From: JANXQG01 sp037147235
GTDB taxonomy: Bacteria > Planctomycetota > Planctomycetia > Pirellulales > Thermoguttaceae
Length of the DNA stretch: 39,537 nt
Assembly: GCA_037147235.1 (NCBI GenBank)
Contig: JBAWVO010000024.1
Coordinates: 1 to 39,537, forward strand
Reading direction: 5' to 3'
The notes under the pieces were generated by a model. The model made no database searches and was not told the origin of the DNA. It worked only from the letters and a program-made list of their open reading frames with translations. Below, piece by piece: positions 8,352 through 17,103 of this stretch. The stretch's first letter is position 1, and the number at the start of each line of letters is the position of its first letter. Made by a program: the position numbers and the translations under genes.

Positions 8352-9509
8352 ATGAACATGCAACCAAAAATACCGTTTAATAAACCGTTCGTTGCAGGCA
8401 AAGAGCTCTACTATATTGCCCAGGCCGTGGCCTTGGGCAACATCGCCGCCGACGGTTACTTTACCAAAGCATGTTCCAAACTGTTCGAGGAGCGATTTGG
8501 CATCCATTCGGTGCTGATGACGCCGTCCTGTACCGCATCTCTGGAAATGGCTGCGATTCTTTGCGATCTGAAGCCGGGCGATGAGGTCATTCTCCCGTCC
8601 TACACGTTCGTTTCGACGGTCAACGCTTTTGTGCGACTCGGTGCCAAGCCTATTTTTGTCGATATTCGGTCCGACACGATGAACATCGATGACACCTTGA
8701 TCGAACGAGCCATTACGCCGCGCACCAAGGCGATTTTTCCGGTCCATTATGCCGGCGTGGCCTGCCGCATGAGCCGGATCATGGCCATTGCCCAACGGCA
8801 TGGGCTTTTCGTCGTCGAAGACGCGGCCCAGGGCGTCAATGCGTTTTATGAGGACAAGGCGCTCGGTTCGATCGGCCACATGGGCGCGTACAGTTTCCAC
8901 GAAACGAAGAATTATATATGCGGCGAAGGCGGCGCATTGTGCATCAACGATCCCCAGTTTGTCGAGCGGGCCGAAATCATCCGCGACAAAGGCACCAACC
9001 GCAAACAGTTCTTCCGCGGCTTGGTCGATAAATACACCTGGGTGGACATCGGCTCTTCGTACGTTCCCAGCGAGATTTCTTGTGCGTTTTTGTACGCCCA
9101 GCTTGAATTGTTGGAAGAAATTGCCGCTCGGCGTCGAGCCAGTTACGAATTCTATCGCCGCGCATTGAAGGCGTTGGAGGTGGAAGAGTTGCTCAAGTTG
9201 CCGCGGATTCCGGAAGATTGCCGCAGCAATTACCACATGTTCTATATTTTGCTCCGTGACCGGCACACGCGCGATGAGTTGCTCAGTCATCTCAAGAGCC
9301 AAAACATCCACGCGGTGTTTCATTATATTCCGTTGCACAGTTCGCCGATGGGCCAGAAGTTCGGCTATACCGAGAATGACTTGCCGGTTACGAATGACAT
9401 CAGCGGTCGTCTATTACGATTGCCACTTTATTACGACATTACCGAAGAAGAACAGTCACGCGTTGTGGCTGGTATCCGAATGTTTCTTGAGGGTATACGA
9501 GAAAGCTGA
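8352..9509 (+). CDS. wecE: dTDP-4-amino-4,6-dideoxygalactose transaminase (DegT/DnrJ/EryC1 family)
   Basis: A 385-residue PLP-dependent sugar aminotransferase. Family signatures are IPFNKPFVAGKELYYI at the N-terminus, TPSCTASLEMAAIL near 57, VVEDAAQGVNAFYE near 154 and SFHETKNYICGEGGAL near 181, with the PLP lysine near 186. The sequence closely follows the WecE/RffA pattern: transfer of an amino group from glutamate to dTDP-4-keto-6-deoxy-D-glucose, giving dTDP-Fuc4N. It is 3 bases upstream of a WecD-like acetyltransferase, the normal partner. The upstream RmlA/RmlB enzymes are not in this window. The start is ATG 8352, or ATG 8358 two codons later. Confidence 0.9.
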   Translation: MNMQPKIPFNKPFVAGKELYYIAQAVALGNIAADGYFTKACSKLFEERFGIHSVLMTPSCTASLEMAAILCDLKPGDEVILPSYTFVSTVNAFVRLGAKPIFVDIRSDTMNIDDTLIERAITPRTKAIFPVHYAGVACRMSRIMAIAQRHGLFVVEDAAQGVNAFYEDKALGSIGHMGAYSFHETKNYICGEGGALCINDPQFVERAEIIRDKGTNRKQFFRGLVDKYTWVDIGSSYVPSEISCAFLYAQLELLEEIAARRRASYEFYRRALKALEVEELLKLPRIPEDCRSNYHMFYILLRDRHTRDELLSHLKSQNIHAVFHYIPLHSSPMGQKFGYTENDLPVTNDISGRLLRLPLYYDITEEEQSRVVAGIRMFLEGIRES

Positions 9510-9512
9510 CGC

Positions 9513-10277
9513 TTGGAAGGCAACAACGATCAAAACATTGTCAGGTTGGCCTGGGACTCGGACCATTTTGGAATCGAGGTGGGACGAATTATCTTTCCTG
9601 AAGTGGACGATGCCGCCCTGTCGGATTATCTTCGACAAGCACAGGTTGCCGGTTTTGATCTCGTTTATTGGATGACTTCGGATGATCGCATCCCCAATGG
9701 AGCATTGCTCGAACGGTTCCGCGGCCAGTTGGTTGATCGAAAAGTGACCTATGCAGTGAGTTTGGCAAGTCTTTGCGAACCGGATAGTCTGGTATCGTCG
9801 CAGTTCCGCATCGAAGAATATCCCCGAGAACCAGCGTCCTTGGTACTCAAATCCTTGTCGCTCGATTCTGGCGTTTATTCGCGGTTCCGGGTCGATCCAC
9901 GGATTCCGTCACATATTTTTCAAGATCTTTATGAAACATGGATCGATCGAAGCACTCGGCGGGAAATTGCCGATACCGTTTTGACCGCGGTTATGCCCGA
10001 CGGCACAATTGTCGGGTTGCTTACCATTGCCATTGTCGGGCAAGAATGCCAAATAGGTCTGCTTAGTGTGGACGGATCGCGCCGGCGCATCGGAATTGCA
10101 AAGCAGTTGATGAATGTCGGTCACCGCTGGATCGCCGCGCGGGCGATAGAGCGTGTCAGTGTCGTCACCCAGGGCGATAATCGCGAGGCCTGCGCATTTT
10201 ATGAACGATGTGGATACCGAATGCGCGACCGCAAGAATATTTTCCATTTCTGGCCGCAACAACGGTTGAGTTTGTAG
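9513..10277 (+). CDS. wecD: GNAT acetyltransferase, WecD-like (dTDP-4-amino-4,6-dideoxygalactose N-acetyltransferase)
   Basis: A 254-residue protein starting with TTG 3 bases after wecE. The N-terminal LAWDSDHFGIEVGRI is the usual opening of WecD/RffC. The C-terminal GNAT domain shows IGLLSVDGSRRRIGIAKQLM near 182 (acetyl-CoA pyrophosphate loop) and VVTQGDNREACAFYERCGY near 215, the typical closing beta-strand and helix. It would acetylate the amino group installed by the preceding enzyme, giving dTDP-Fuc4NAc. Position directly after wecE strengthens the assignment. Its stop overlaps the GTG start of the next GT2 gene by one base. Confidence 0.85.
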   Translation: MEGNNDQNIVRLAWDSDHFGIEVGRIIFPEVDDAALSDYLRQAQVAGFDLVYWMTSDDRIPNGALLERFRGQLVDRKVTYAVSLASLCEPDSLVSSQFRIEEYPREPASLVLKSLSLDSGVYSRFRVDPRIPSHIFQDLYETWIDRSTRREIADTVLTAVMPDGTIVGLLTIAIVGQECQIGLLSVDGSRRRIGIAKQLMNVGHRWIAARAIERVSVVTQGDNREACAFYERCGYRMRDRKNIFHFWPQQRLSL

Positions 10278-11308
10278 TGGACGACGATACCTCCATCGAA
10301 CTTTCGGTTGTCATTCCGGTTTACCGCTCGGCGGCGACGCTGCGGCAGTTGGTCGATTGCCTGCTACCCGTGCTGAAATCGATTGCGCCACGGCATGAAA
10401 TTGTTTTCGTCGAAGACGGCAGTCCGGATGACTCTTGGCAAGTGCTCAGCGAATTGCAGGCGGAACATTCCGAGTCAATCATCGCAATTCAGTTAATGCG
10501 TAATTTTGGACAGCATAACGCCCTGATGTGCGGATTCCGACATGCTCGTGGACGTTTCGTGGTGACGATGGACGACGACCTCCAGAACCCGCCGACGGAA
10601 ATCCCCAAACTGCTTCAAGCCATTCGGGAGGGTAACTGGGATATGGTTTACGGCCAGTATGCCGAGAAGAAACACCACCTGGGGCGCAACCTTGGCTCGC
10701 GGACCGTCAATGCGTTTTATCGGCTTGTTTTCCGATCGGACGTTACCGTAACATCGTTTCGCATTATTCGGAAAGAAACACTTGACGCAATTCTTTCTTA
10801 CAATCTGAATTTTACGTTTGTGGACGGTCTGTTGGCGTGGAATACACATCGCATTGGCAGTGTGCTAGTGGACCACGAGCCGAGGCAGCAAGGTCGGTCC
10901 GGCTATTCTGTATGGAAGCTTCTTACGCTGGCGCTGAACCTTTTTACCAATTTTTCATTACTTCCGCTTCAGGTGGTATCGGCGTTGGGTTTATGCTGTG
11001 CAACGAGCGGTGCGTTGGTCGGGTTCTATTATCTCGTTTTCTTTCTCCTGGGGCGAATCGAGGTGCCCGGTTATGCCTCGACGATCGTGGCCATCTTGAT
11101 GTTGGGCGGTTGTCAACTCCTATCGCTGGGAATCATGGGAGAATACCTCGGCCGGCTGCATTTGAACGTCAACCGCAAGCCGCAGTACACCGAAAGACAG
11201 ATCCTGCGCCGGCAAGACCGATGTGATCCATTGACTCCACCGAACATAGACTCTCGCCGGACCGAAGATATCATTTGCAACCACACGCCACAACCGGGGA
11301 GACCTTGA
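10277..11308 (+). CDS. GT2 glycosyltransferase, ArnC/GtrB-like
   Basis: 343 residues from GTG 10277, which overlaps the preceding stop by one base; the frame is open further upstream but lies inside wecD. The GT-A domain shows LSVVIPVYRSAATL near 9, VFVEDGSPDDSW near 44 and MDDDLQNPPTEIPKLL near 97. Two membrane segments (about 235-260 and 270-295) precede GEYLGRLHLNVNRKPQY. It probably loads a sugar onto undecaprenyl phosphate, in this setting possibly the 4-amino sugar made by the two preceding genes, though that link is only contextual. It is a paralogue of the gene at 2447. Confidence 0.85.
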   Translation: MDDDTSIELSVVIPVYRSAATLRQLVDCLLPVLKSIAPRHEIVFVEDGSPDDSWQVLSELQAEHSESIIAIQLMRNFGQHNALMCGFRHARGRFVVTMDDDLQNPPTEIPKLLQAIREGNWDMVYGQYAEKKHHLGRNLGSRTVNAFYRLVFRSDVTVTSFRIIRKETLDAILSYNLNFTFVDGLLAWNTHRIGSVLVDHEPRQQGRSGYSVWKLLTLALNLFTNFSLLPLQVVSALGLCCATSGALVGFYYLVFFLLGRIEVPGYASTIVAILMLGGCQLLSLGIMGEYLGRLHLNVNRKPQYTERQILRRQDRCDPLTPPNIDSRRTEDIICNHTPQPGRP

Positions 11309-11309
11309 A

Positions 11310-11408
11310 AATGCCCGACGTCATTACAGATCCCAACCGGCCGTTCTCCGATGGTTCACTCACCAGGCGGTTGTCGCTGATGGTGGCCGTGCCCTTGGCG
11401 GCGCAGTG
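11310..11408 (+). pseudogene. Truncated 5' end of an unidentified gene (32 codons)
   Basis: The frame opens with ATG 11310 one base after the GT2 stop and reads MPDVITDPNRPFSDGSLTRR, then LSLMVAVPLAAQ, ending at TGA where the duplicated epimerase tail begins (junction about 11405/11406). The start looks natural (GGGGAGACCTTGAAA just upstream) and the composition is protein-like, but the product stops abruptly at the repeat boundary. I read it as the first 32 codons of a gene whose remainder was lost when the epimerase 3' fragment was joined here. The parent family is not recognised. Confidence 0.5.
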
Positions 11409-11473
11409 AAAGCCATGGGAGACTCGTACGTTGAACTCAAGGCATTGGGGTTATTGAAGTAAATGATCGCAAA
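11406..11473 (+). repeat. Direct repeat, copy 2 (orphan epimerase 3' end)
   Basis: The sequence is identical at 65 of 68 positions to 8247-8314. It carries the last 18 codons and stop of the epimerase gene without the rest of that gene, and its TAAATG supplies the start codon and first codons of the GT4 gene at 11463. The two copies bracket wecE, wecD, a GT2 gene and a truncated gene. Confidence 0.95.
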
Positions 11474-12653
11474 AGAGCAAAGATTGGTTGTCGTCTGCCG
11501 GACCATGCCGCCACTGGTCGTGGGAAGCGCAGTACTGATGCGTAATCTCTTTCAGCCCTACCGCGGGAAGCTGGATGCGATCGCCGGGTGGGAGCATGGG
11601 GTCAAGATCGATCCGGACTATCCACCGATTTGTCCGACGCACGTTTTGAGATTTTGGCCGTCCATACTACAGCGGTTAATGCAACATCGTCTGCAAAACT
11701 TTTATTACTGGATCGCCAAGTGGTTTGTGTACCGGAAACTCAAGCGTCTTCGGTCGACGGCAGTCTTCTCTGCCTGTACGCCCGACGGTATCTTTTTCGT
11801 TGCCTCGTTTCTGGCTTGCCGCAGGTTGGGAATACCATTCTTGGGCCACATGCACGATCTGTGGTTGGAGAACACGCGACAAGGTAGCTTTCTGCAAAAG
11901 CTTGCGCAGAAGTGGGAGCCGGTGATCTTCCGCGAGGCCGACAAGATCTTTTGTATGACGGACACTCAGCGCGATTACTACAAGGACAAGTATGGAGGGA
12001 ATTACGAGATCATTCCCCACTGTGTTCCGCCCGATGTCGATATTCCGAGGAATCCGTCGGTGAGGACAAAATCCAGTGACGAAGTAATTCAAATCCTCTA
12101 TACGGGCAACTTCAGTTCAGCCATGAACGTGGATGCCCTGAGAGGCTTGGTGGCTTGCCTGGATTTTCTTCCCGAGAACTACCGTGTCATGATGCTGGCG
12201 AACGCCAGTGTCGAGACGCGGCAAGCCGAACGGCTCTGTCATCCACGGATTGACTGGGATTGGATGAGTGTCGCTGCCGCAAGGAAACTGATGCGAGAAG
12301 CTGATATTCTCTTTTTGCCGCTTTCATTCAAAAATTGTTCCCCGGAAGAAGTCAGGACGGTCTTTGCCACGAAAACGCTCGATTATCTTACGTCGGGCGT
12401 TCCAATCCTTGTCTACAGTCCTGCAACCTGCCACCACAGTCGCAGTGCTAAGAGCCATGGTTGGGGTTGTGTTGTCGATGACGACAATCCCCAAGTATTG
12501 GCCCAAGCGATCCAAGATTTGGCGGGTGACCGGAGCCGCCGGGAGAGTCTCGTTATGGGGGCGGTTGAAGAAGCGAAGCGCCGAAATCCGGTATTCTGGG
12601 CCAGGTACATCGAAGACTTGGTGCAACAACGGCGAGGGAATTCAAGCTCCTGA
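11463..12653 (+). CDS. GT-B glycosyltransferase (GT4-like)
   Basis: A 396-residue cytoplasmic protein with a GT-B layout: an N-terminal acceptor domain with PPLVVGSAVLMRNLF and HMHDLWLENTRQGS, then a nucleotide-sugar-binding half with ILYTGNFSSAMNVDALRGL near 212 and a diffuse EX7E-like region (SPEEVRTVFATKTLDYL near 295, then TSGVPILVYSPA). This fits GT4-type retaining transferases, although the C-terminal motif is divergent. Donor and acceptor are unknown. The start codon and first three codons come from the duplicated epimerase tail, which implies this gene once stood directly behind the epimerase gene (stop and start as TAAATG). Confidence 0.75.
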   Translation: MIAKEQRLVVVCRTMPPLVVGSAVLMRNLFQPYRGKLDAIAGWEHGVKIDPDYPPICPTHVLRFWPSILQRLMQHRLQNFYYWIAKWFVYRKLKRLRSTAVFSACTPDGIFFVASFLACRRLGIPFLGHMHDLWLENTRQGSFLQKLAQKWEPVIFREADKIFCMTDTQRDYYKDKYGGNYEIIPHCVPPDVDIPRNPSVRTKSSDEVIQILYTGNFSSAMNVDALRGLVACLDFLPENYRVMMLANASVETRQAERLCHPRIDWDWMSVAAARKLMREADILFLPLSFKNCSPEEVRTVFATKTLDYLTSGVPILVYSPATCHHSRSAKSHGWGCVVDDDNPQVLAQAIQDLAGDRSRRESLVMGAVEEAKRRNPVFWARYIEDLVQQRRGNSSS

Positions 12654-12702
12654 CAGAAAGATCGAGAGCAGAAAGATGGAAGGCAGGGAGAGGGAAGAGA
12701 AT

Positions 12703-12741
12703 CGCAGAGGGGGAAGGGGCTAGGCCAGGGGAAGGGGCTAG
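12703..12741 (+). repeat. Short purine-rich tandem duplication
   Basis: The block GGGGAAGGGGCTAGG occurs twice in tandem (about 12712-12726 and 12727-12741, separated by CCA) within a purine-rich leader between the GT4 gene and the polytopic gene. Confidence 0.7.
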
Positions 12742-12782
12742 GATTGCGAGTCCCTGGCCTGCACGATAGAATTAAGATTACC

Positions 12783-14537
12783 ATGACCGACAAAACCACC
12801 TACCCCAGCAATCCCCCCATACCTTTCAATAGCGGTGCCGTTCGGCCCCGCTACGGAAAGCTCTATTGGCTGGCTTTTCTCCTTGGCCTCGTTTACTACT
12901 TCGGAATGGGTGCGTTTCCAATGGGGCCCTTCAAAGGAGACGGAACCGGGATGGCGAGTGGAGCGCGGCAGATCCTGGAGCAAAGTTGGGACGGTCCGAA
13001 GATCGAATACGGCCGTGATACCCGGCCGGGCGTCTTCCTGTCCCTAATCTTCCTCCGTTGGCTTTCGGGTGCCGATACCTACCTGATGTTCAGTGCAATC
13101 GCCCTGGCGGCGGGTGTCGCCAATGTGTTGCTCGTAGCTTGGTTTGCGGCCCACTACAGCCGTCTGCCTGTGCCCTTGTGTGGTTTGGGAGTCCTGATCC
13201 TGTTTCCCGACGCGGTCACTTGGGGGTGTTATCCCAATGGCACAGTAATCGCGGGTTGCCTGGGGACAGCCTCCCTGTGCCTATTGACGAGGCGCGACCA
13301 GATTTCGACATTGGGCCTAGTACTGGCGGGAGTCGCTGCAGGGTTGGCGGTACTCTTTCGAGTCGACGCCGTGTTGCTAGGGCTGACGAGTGTGGTGCTG
13401 CTGTCTACGCGGAATGTGCGGGCAACTGCGGTCCGACTTGGTATTTTCAATATCGCGGCCGTGGTGGTGGTGGGCATTGGCCTGTATGCCATACGCTTCG
13501 ACGTCGTCGCGGTCCTTCAGCGAGCACATCAAACGATCGACCTCACGGTTCGGCCGCCGTTAGGAGAAAGTCTTTTCATGCGATTGGCCTCTCACGAGGG
13601 CTTTACCGCGTGCCTGGCCTACTTTCCCTTGCTGACGGTGTTGCTAATCTTTACAGGGATCTTCCGGCTTTTTCGTCAGCGTCGCTGGGACGTTCTCGCA
13701 ATGGTAGCGGCGGGGGTGGTCCCCATTGTTGCCGTTTATCGAACCTTGACTTACGGTAGTCCGCTGTATTTCCTTGCCGCACTATTCGCTTGCCTCGCTG
13801 CGGTTGGCGTACAAGGCATTATGACCGCAGCAAGGCGCAACCAGATCGTCCTCGGAATCGCGGCCGGACTCCTCTTCGCCGTCCAATACCCTGTGGGAAT
13901 CAATCTTTCGCTCCGATCAAAGTCCCGGTATCCGGTGGCCGAGCCGACGCTCGTTCACCTGGGCGAGTGGCAGCTTTCCAGCAGTCCGATCTCGAAGATT
14001 GCTTTGGGCATCGGTCCTGGGGGGTCCGTGGCGAACACGGAGAATGTGCGGTTCTGTAGCGGATTGTTGTTTCATCCCCTAGCTTTGCATAACGTAAAGC
14101 GGCAGATTAACGAGGCATTCGAGGCCATGAAGCAGGCCATCCAATCCCACGAAGCCGAGCGGCCGCCGTTGTTGGTCTATACCAGCGAATGGTGTACTAA
14201 CACTCAGGTCCATAAGGCACTCCAGGACTTGGGCTATACCTGCGTGGAACGGGCGCATGTCGGCCTTGCCGATACCCCGGGAGACCGCTTCGTGTGGAGG
14301 CGGGATCGCTTCACGATCATCCATCTGGATGCCTGGGAAATATACGCCCCTTGGAATCATCCGGAGTATTTCCAGGACGCACCTTCGCGGCAACGGTTCT
14401 TGTATGTTACCGGAGGCGGGCGGGAACAAGACAAAATCGAAAAAAGCGGCCATGTAAGAAAAGCCCTGTTTCGTCGGGATGTCATGCCGTCGGAGTCTGT
14501 TTCCGTGTTTGAGATGGATATGAACCCCGTGCGCTGA
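12783..14537 (+). CDS. Polytopic membrane protein, GT-C / PMT-like
   Basis: 584 residues from ATG 12783; a longer frame from 12744 covers a low-complexity purine-rich leader and is less likely. About ten membrane segments occupy residues 20-390 and a soluble domain of about 190 residues follows. The early motif FKGDGTGMASGARQILEQSW, with an aspartate after the first membrane segment, is the expected place of the catalytic Asp in GT39/ArnT-type enzymes. It would add a sugar from a polyprenyl-phosphate donor on the outer face of the membrane. The GT2 genes at 2447 and 10277 could supply that donor. No exact family can be named. Confidence 0.6.
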   Translation: MTDKTTYPSNPPIPFNSGAVRPRYGKLYWLAFLLGLVYYFGMGAFPMGPFKGDGTGMASGARQILEQSWDGPKIEYGRDTRPGVFLSLIFLRWLSGADTYLMFSAIALAAGVANVLLVAWFAAHYSRLPVPLCGLGVLILFPDAVTWGCYPNGTVIAGCLGTASLCLLTRRDQISTLGLVLAGVAAGLAVLFRVDAVLLGLTSVVLLSTRNVRATAVRLGIFNIAAVVVVGIGLYAIRFDVVAVLQRAHQTIDLTVRPPLGESLFMRLASHEGFTACLAYFPLLTVLLIFTGIFRLFRQRRWDVLAMVAAGVVPIVAVYRTLTYGSPLYFLAALFACLAAVGVQGIMTAARRNQIVLGIAAGLLFAVQYPVGINLSLRSKSRYPVAEPTLVHLGEWQLSSSPISKIALGIGPGGSVANTENVRFCSGLLFHPLALHNVKRQINEAFEAMKQAIQSHEAERPPLLVYTSEWCTNTQVHKALQDLGYTCVERAHVGLADTPGDRFVWRRDRFTIIHLDAWEIYAPWNHPEYFQDAPSRQRFLYVTGGGREQDKIEKSGHVRKALFRRDVMPSESVSVFEMDMNPVR

Positions 14538-14541
14538 GTTG

Positions 14542-14604
14542 GTAGAACGGAATTCATTCCGTTCTACCCAAAAAGATAAGTCAACGGAATAAATTCCGTT
14601 CTAC
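14542..14604. repeat. Palindromic repeat family B, copy 1 (two hairpins)
   Basis: A 12-bp perfect stem, GTAGAACGGAAT paired with ATTCCGTTCTAC, has a 2-base loop (14542-14567). A second hairpin, AACGGAAT/ATTCCGTT, follows at about 14583-14600 and continues CTAC. The same GTAGAACGGAATTTATTCCG unit opens the 47-bp copies at 24004 and 27878. This copy fills the gap before the GT4 gene at 14642. Confidence 0.85.
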
Positions 14605-14641
14605 TAAGCCTGTACCATCAGACAGGTGAAGAGTTTTTAGG

Positions 14642-15745
14642 ATGACCAAGATCGCGATGTTTCTTCCGAACCTTTGCTTGGGCGGTGCCGAGCGAGTCAT
14701 GGTCCATCTGGCCAATGGGTTGGTGGCGCGCGGCCGGTCGGTCGATATGGTCCTGGTCGAGGCGAAGGGAGAGTTTTTGGATCAATTGGAGTCGGCGGTT
14801 CGCGTGGTCGATCTCAAGGCGAGTCGCGTCCTTTGGGCGATTCCGCAGTTGGCGTCCTACTTGCGCCGGGAGCGGCCCGCAATCGTGATCTCGGCATTGG
14901 ATCACGCGAATGTCGGCGCCATTTTCGCCAAGTGGCTTTCCCGAAGCGAGATCCCGGTCGTGGCCGCCATCCATGCCACGCGTTCAATGCATGCGAAGCA
15001 TTCAAAGGGAATCAAGGAATCCCTGGTGCGGTATTGCATCCAGTTGTGCTATCGCCGTGCCGACGCCATTGTCTGCGTATCGCAGGGAGTAGCCGACGAC
15101 CTGGCTGCGGTGACCGGCGCACGCCGCGACTCCATGCGAGTCATCTATAACCCCGTTATTGATGAAAAGATGCTGGCCCGCGCCCGCGAACCGCTGGACC
15201 ATCCCTGGTTTGCGCCGGGTGCCCTTCCCGTGGTGCTTGCCGTGGGAAGGCTGGCTGCCGTCAAGGACTATCAGGGGCTGGTGCGTGCGTTCGGCATGAT
15301 GAGCCGAAAACATGAGGTACGATTGATGATCCTGGGCGAAGGCCCCGAACGGCCGCGACTAGAAAGCTTGGTTGCCGAGCTGGGCCTGGGCGATCGTGTG
15401 GCTTTACCTGGATTTGGTCCCAACCCTTATGTCTACATGGCACGGGCAGCATTGGTCGTATTATCGTCAATTTCGGAAGCCTTGCCCACGGCCTTAATCG
15501 AGGCCATGGCACTCGGTACACCGGTTGTCGCAACCGACTGCAAGTATGGCCCCAAGGAGATTTTGCAGGATGGCCGTTACGGGTCTCTGGTGCCCGTCGG
15601 CAACCCAGCGGCACTGGCCGAGGCCATTGCGGTCACGCTTTCGGCCCCGCAGCGAGAACTGCCCGAGGAAGCGTTGCAGCCTTATACCATGGATTACGCC
15701 GTGGACCAGTATTGCCGGCTCATCGAGGAAGTGACGCTTGGGTAA
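14642..15745 (+). CDS. GT4 family glycosyltransferase
   Basis: A 367-residue GT-B retaining glycosyltransferase. The opening KIAMFLPNLCLGGAERVM is the glycine-rich acceptor-loop motif of GT4 (GGAER near 14-18). The C-terminal half has VVLAVGRLAAVKDYQGLVRA near 197, MILGEGPERPRLESL near 225 and the EX7E motif in SEALPTALIEAMALGTPVV near 280. This resembles capsular and LPS transferases such as the WbpT/CapM type. It probably acts at the cytoplasmic membrane surface on the growing lipid-linked repeat unit. Specificity cannot be read. ATG 14642 follows TTTTTAGG, and the next gene starts 23 bases after the stop. Confidence 0.9.
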   Translation: MTKIAMFLPNLCLGGAERVMVHLANGLVARGRSVDMVLVEAKGEFLDQLESAVRVVDLKASRVLWAIPQLASYLRRERPAIVISALDHANVGAIFAKWLSRSEIPVVAAIHATRSMHAKHSKGIKESLVRYCIQLCYRRADAIVCVSQGVADDLAAVTGARRDSMRVIYNPVIDEKMLARAREPLDHPWFAPGALPVVLAVGRLAAVKDYQGLVRAFGMMSRKHEVRLMILGEGPERPRLESLVAELGLGDRVALPGFGPNPYVYMARAALVVLSSISEALPTALIEAMALGTPVVATDCKYGPKEILQDGRYGSLVPVGNPAALAEAIAVTLSAPQRELPEEALQPYTMDYAVDQYCRLIEEVTLG

Positions 15746-15768
15746 GACCTAGGCTCGCGAAGAGGTTC

Positions 15769-17001
15769 ATGCGACAAATCAGTTTTGTATTTCTGTGGCT
15801 CTTGATCCTGATTGTGCCCTGGGAGGAAAGGAGCACCATACCCGGGCTGGCATCCTTTGCCAAGATCCTCGGGTTGGTTGTGTTTCTGTTGGGACTAACA
15901 ACTGTCCTTGTTTCGGGTCGAGTGAAGTTTCCGTTCGCCCTGGTGTGGCTCACCCTGTTTGCCGGCTGGTGCGCTGCTTCAACGCTATGGGCAATCAACC
16001 CCGGAATGGCTCTGCACAGGGTCCATACCTATGTGTTGCTTTTGGCCTTCGTCTGGCTTATAAGTACACAAACCGACAACCCGAAACGGCTGAAGGCGAT
16101 CATTCGGGCATTCGTCCTGGGAACGGCCGTCATGGTTATTAATCAGTATCTCGGCTTTTTCCATGCGGGCGTAGATCTCAATACCGAGGAATCAGCAAGA
16201 TTCACGGCTTTCGCCACTGACGCCAACTTGTTTGCCTGTACGTGCAGCATGGGTATTCTTTTCGCCTTTTATCTGATCACGCGACTTGAAAGGACCGGTT
16301 TTGAACTTCCCAATTGGTTCTATTGGGGATTTATCGTTGCGTTCGGCATAGCCGTTCTGCTGAGTGGGTCGCGCGCGGGGGTGCTTTCGGGCGGAATCGC
16401 CGGCTTCGTACTCCTGGGTAGACTGCGTAAGATTACTTGGGCAGTTCGACTCGGATTCGTTGTTGCTGTGATGTTCGTTGCGTTTTTGGCTCCGAGGCTC
16501 GTCGCTCGTTCCACCTTCGACCGAATCGGTGAAGGCACGAGCAGCCATACCTTCGAGCTGCGGACCAATGCCTGGCTGTATGGAATGAAGGCATGGACGG
16601 AAACGCCTATCTTGGGAGTGGGGGCGGGGGGATACTTTGATGCCATGGCAAAGCAGGGACAAAAGAGGATGGTCGCCCATAATACTTTTATTAGCGTACT
16701 CGTGGAAACTGGCTTGGTTGGTTTTGTGTTCTATTTCTCGTTCTGGGCGATCGTTATCCGACGGATTCTGCTCTTGCCCAAGGCGGACAGGTTCTTCTGG
16801 TTCGGTCTGTTTGCGTCCTTCCTGCCCGCATTACTTTCGTTGAGCGCGGAGTACCTAAAAGTGTGGTGGTTCCTAGGCGGGTTGGTGCTTTGTCAGATGC
16901 CGCAGCCGAGTGCGTCCGACGCGAAGAAGCGAAGGATTGCTGGGGCCGTCGTTCCAGGGCTGCCGTTACCCACGCTCACCCTTCGGCCCGATCGGCCCTA
17001 G
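15769..17001 (+). CDS. O-antigen ligase/polymerase family protein (Wzy_C)
   Basis: 410 residues from ATG 15769. It has 10-12 hydrophobic segments and a large periplasmic loop around residues 260-310 containing RTNAWLYGMKAWTETPILGV followed by GAGGYFDAM and a conserved HNTFISVLVETGLVGF. That series (about 265-330) is the signature of the WaaL/Wzy family. The protein would polymerise or ligate undecaprenyl-diphosphate-linked repeats in the periplasm; polymerase is favoured because a Wzx-like flippase is in the same locus. A tail of about 35 polar residues follows the last membrane segment. Confidence 0.85.
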   Translation: MRQISFVFLWLLILIVPWEERSTIPGLASFAKILGLVVFLLGLTTVLVSGRVKFPFALVWLTLFAGWCAASTLWAINPGMALHRVHTYVLLLAFVWLISTQTDNPKRLKAIIRAFVLGTAVMVINQYLGFFHAGVDLNTEESARFTAFATDANLFACTCSMGILFAFYLITRLERTGFELPNWFYWGFIVAFGIAVLLSGSRAGVLSGGIAGFVLLGRLRKITWAVRLGFVVAVMFVAFLAPRLVARSTFDRIGEGTSSHTFELRTNAWLYGMKAWTETPILGVGAGGYFDAMAKQGQKRMVAHNTFISVLVETGLVGFVFYFSFWAIVIRRILLLPKADRFFWFGLFASFLPALLSLSAEYLKVWWFLGGLVLCQMPQPSASDAKKRRIAGAVVPGLPLPTLTLRPDRP

Positions 17002-17103
17002 GCCCGTTCCGGTGAATTCAGCAAGATCATGAAAAGTACCAACTCAGTGGTTACAAACAGGAAAGCGTTGGAGTGGTCTGTCGTCCGACGTTAGGACTTA
17101 ATC

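Noticed and set aside
7380..9338. 652-residue open frame on the minus strand
   Set aside because: It lies antisense to the epimerase and wecE genes, which have clear catalytic motifs. It has no recognisable domain and is a codon-bias shadow.
8247..11473. Integron gene cassette with attC sites
   Set aside because: The 68-base repeats lack the inverted-repeat structure of attC, and no integron integrase is present.
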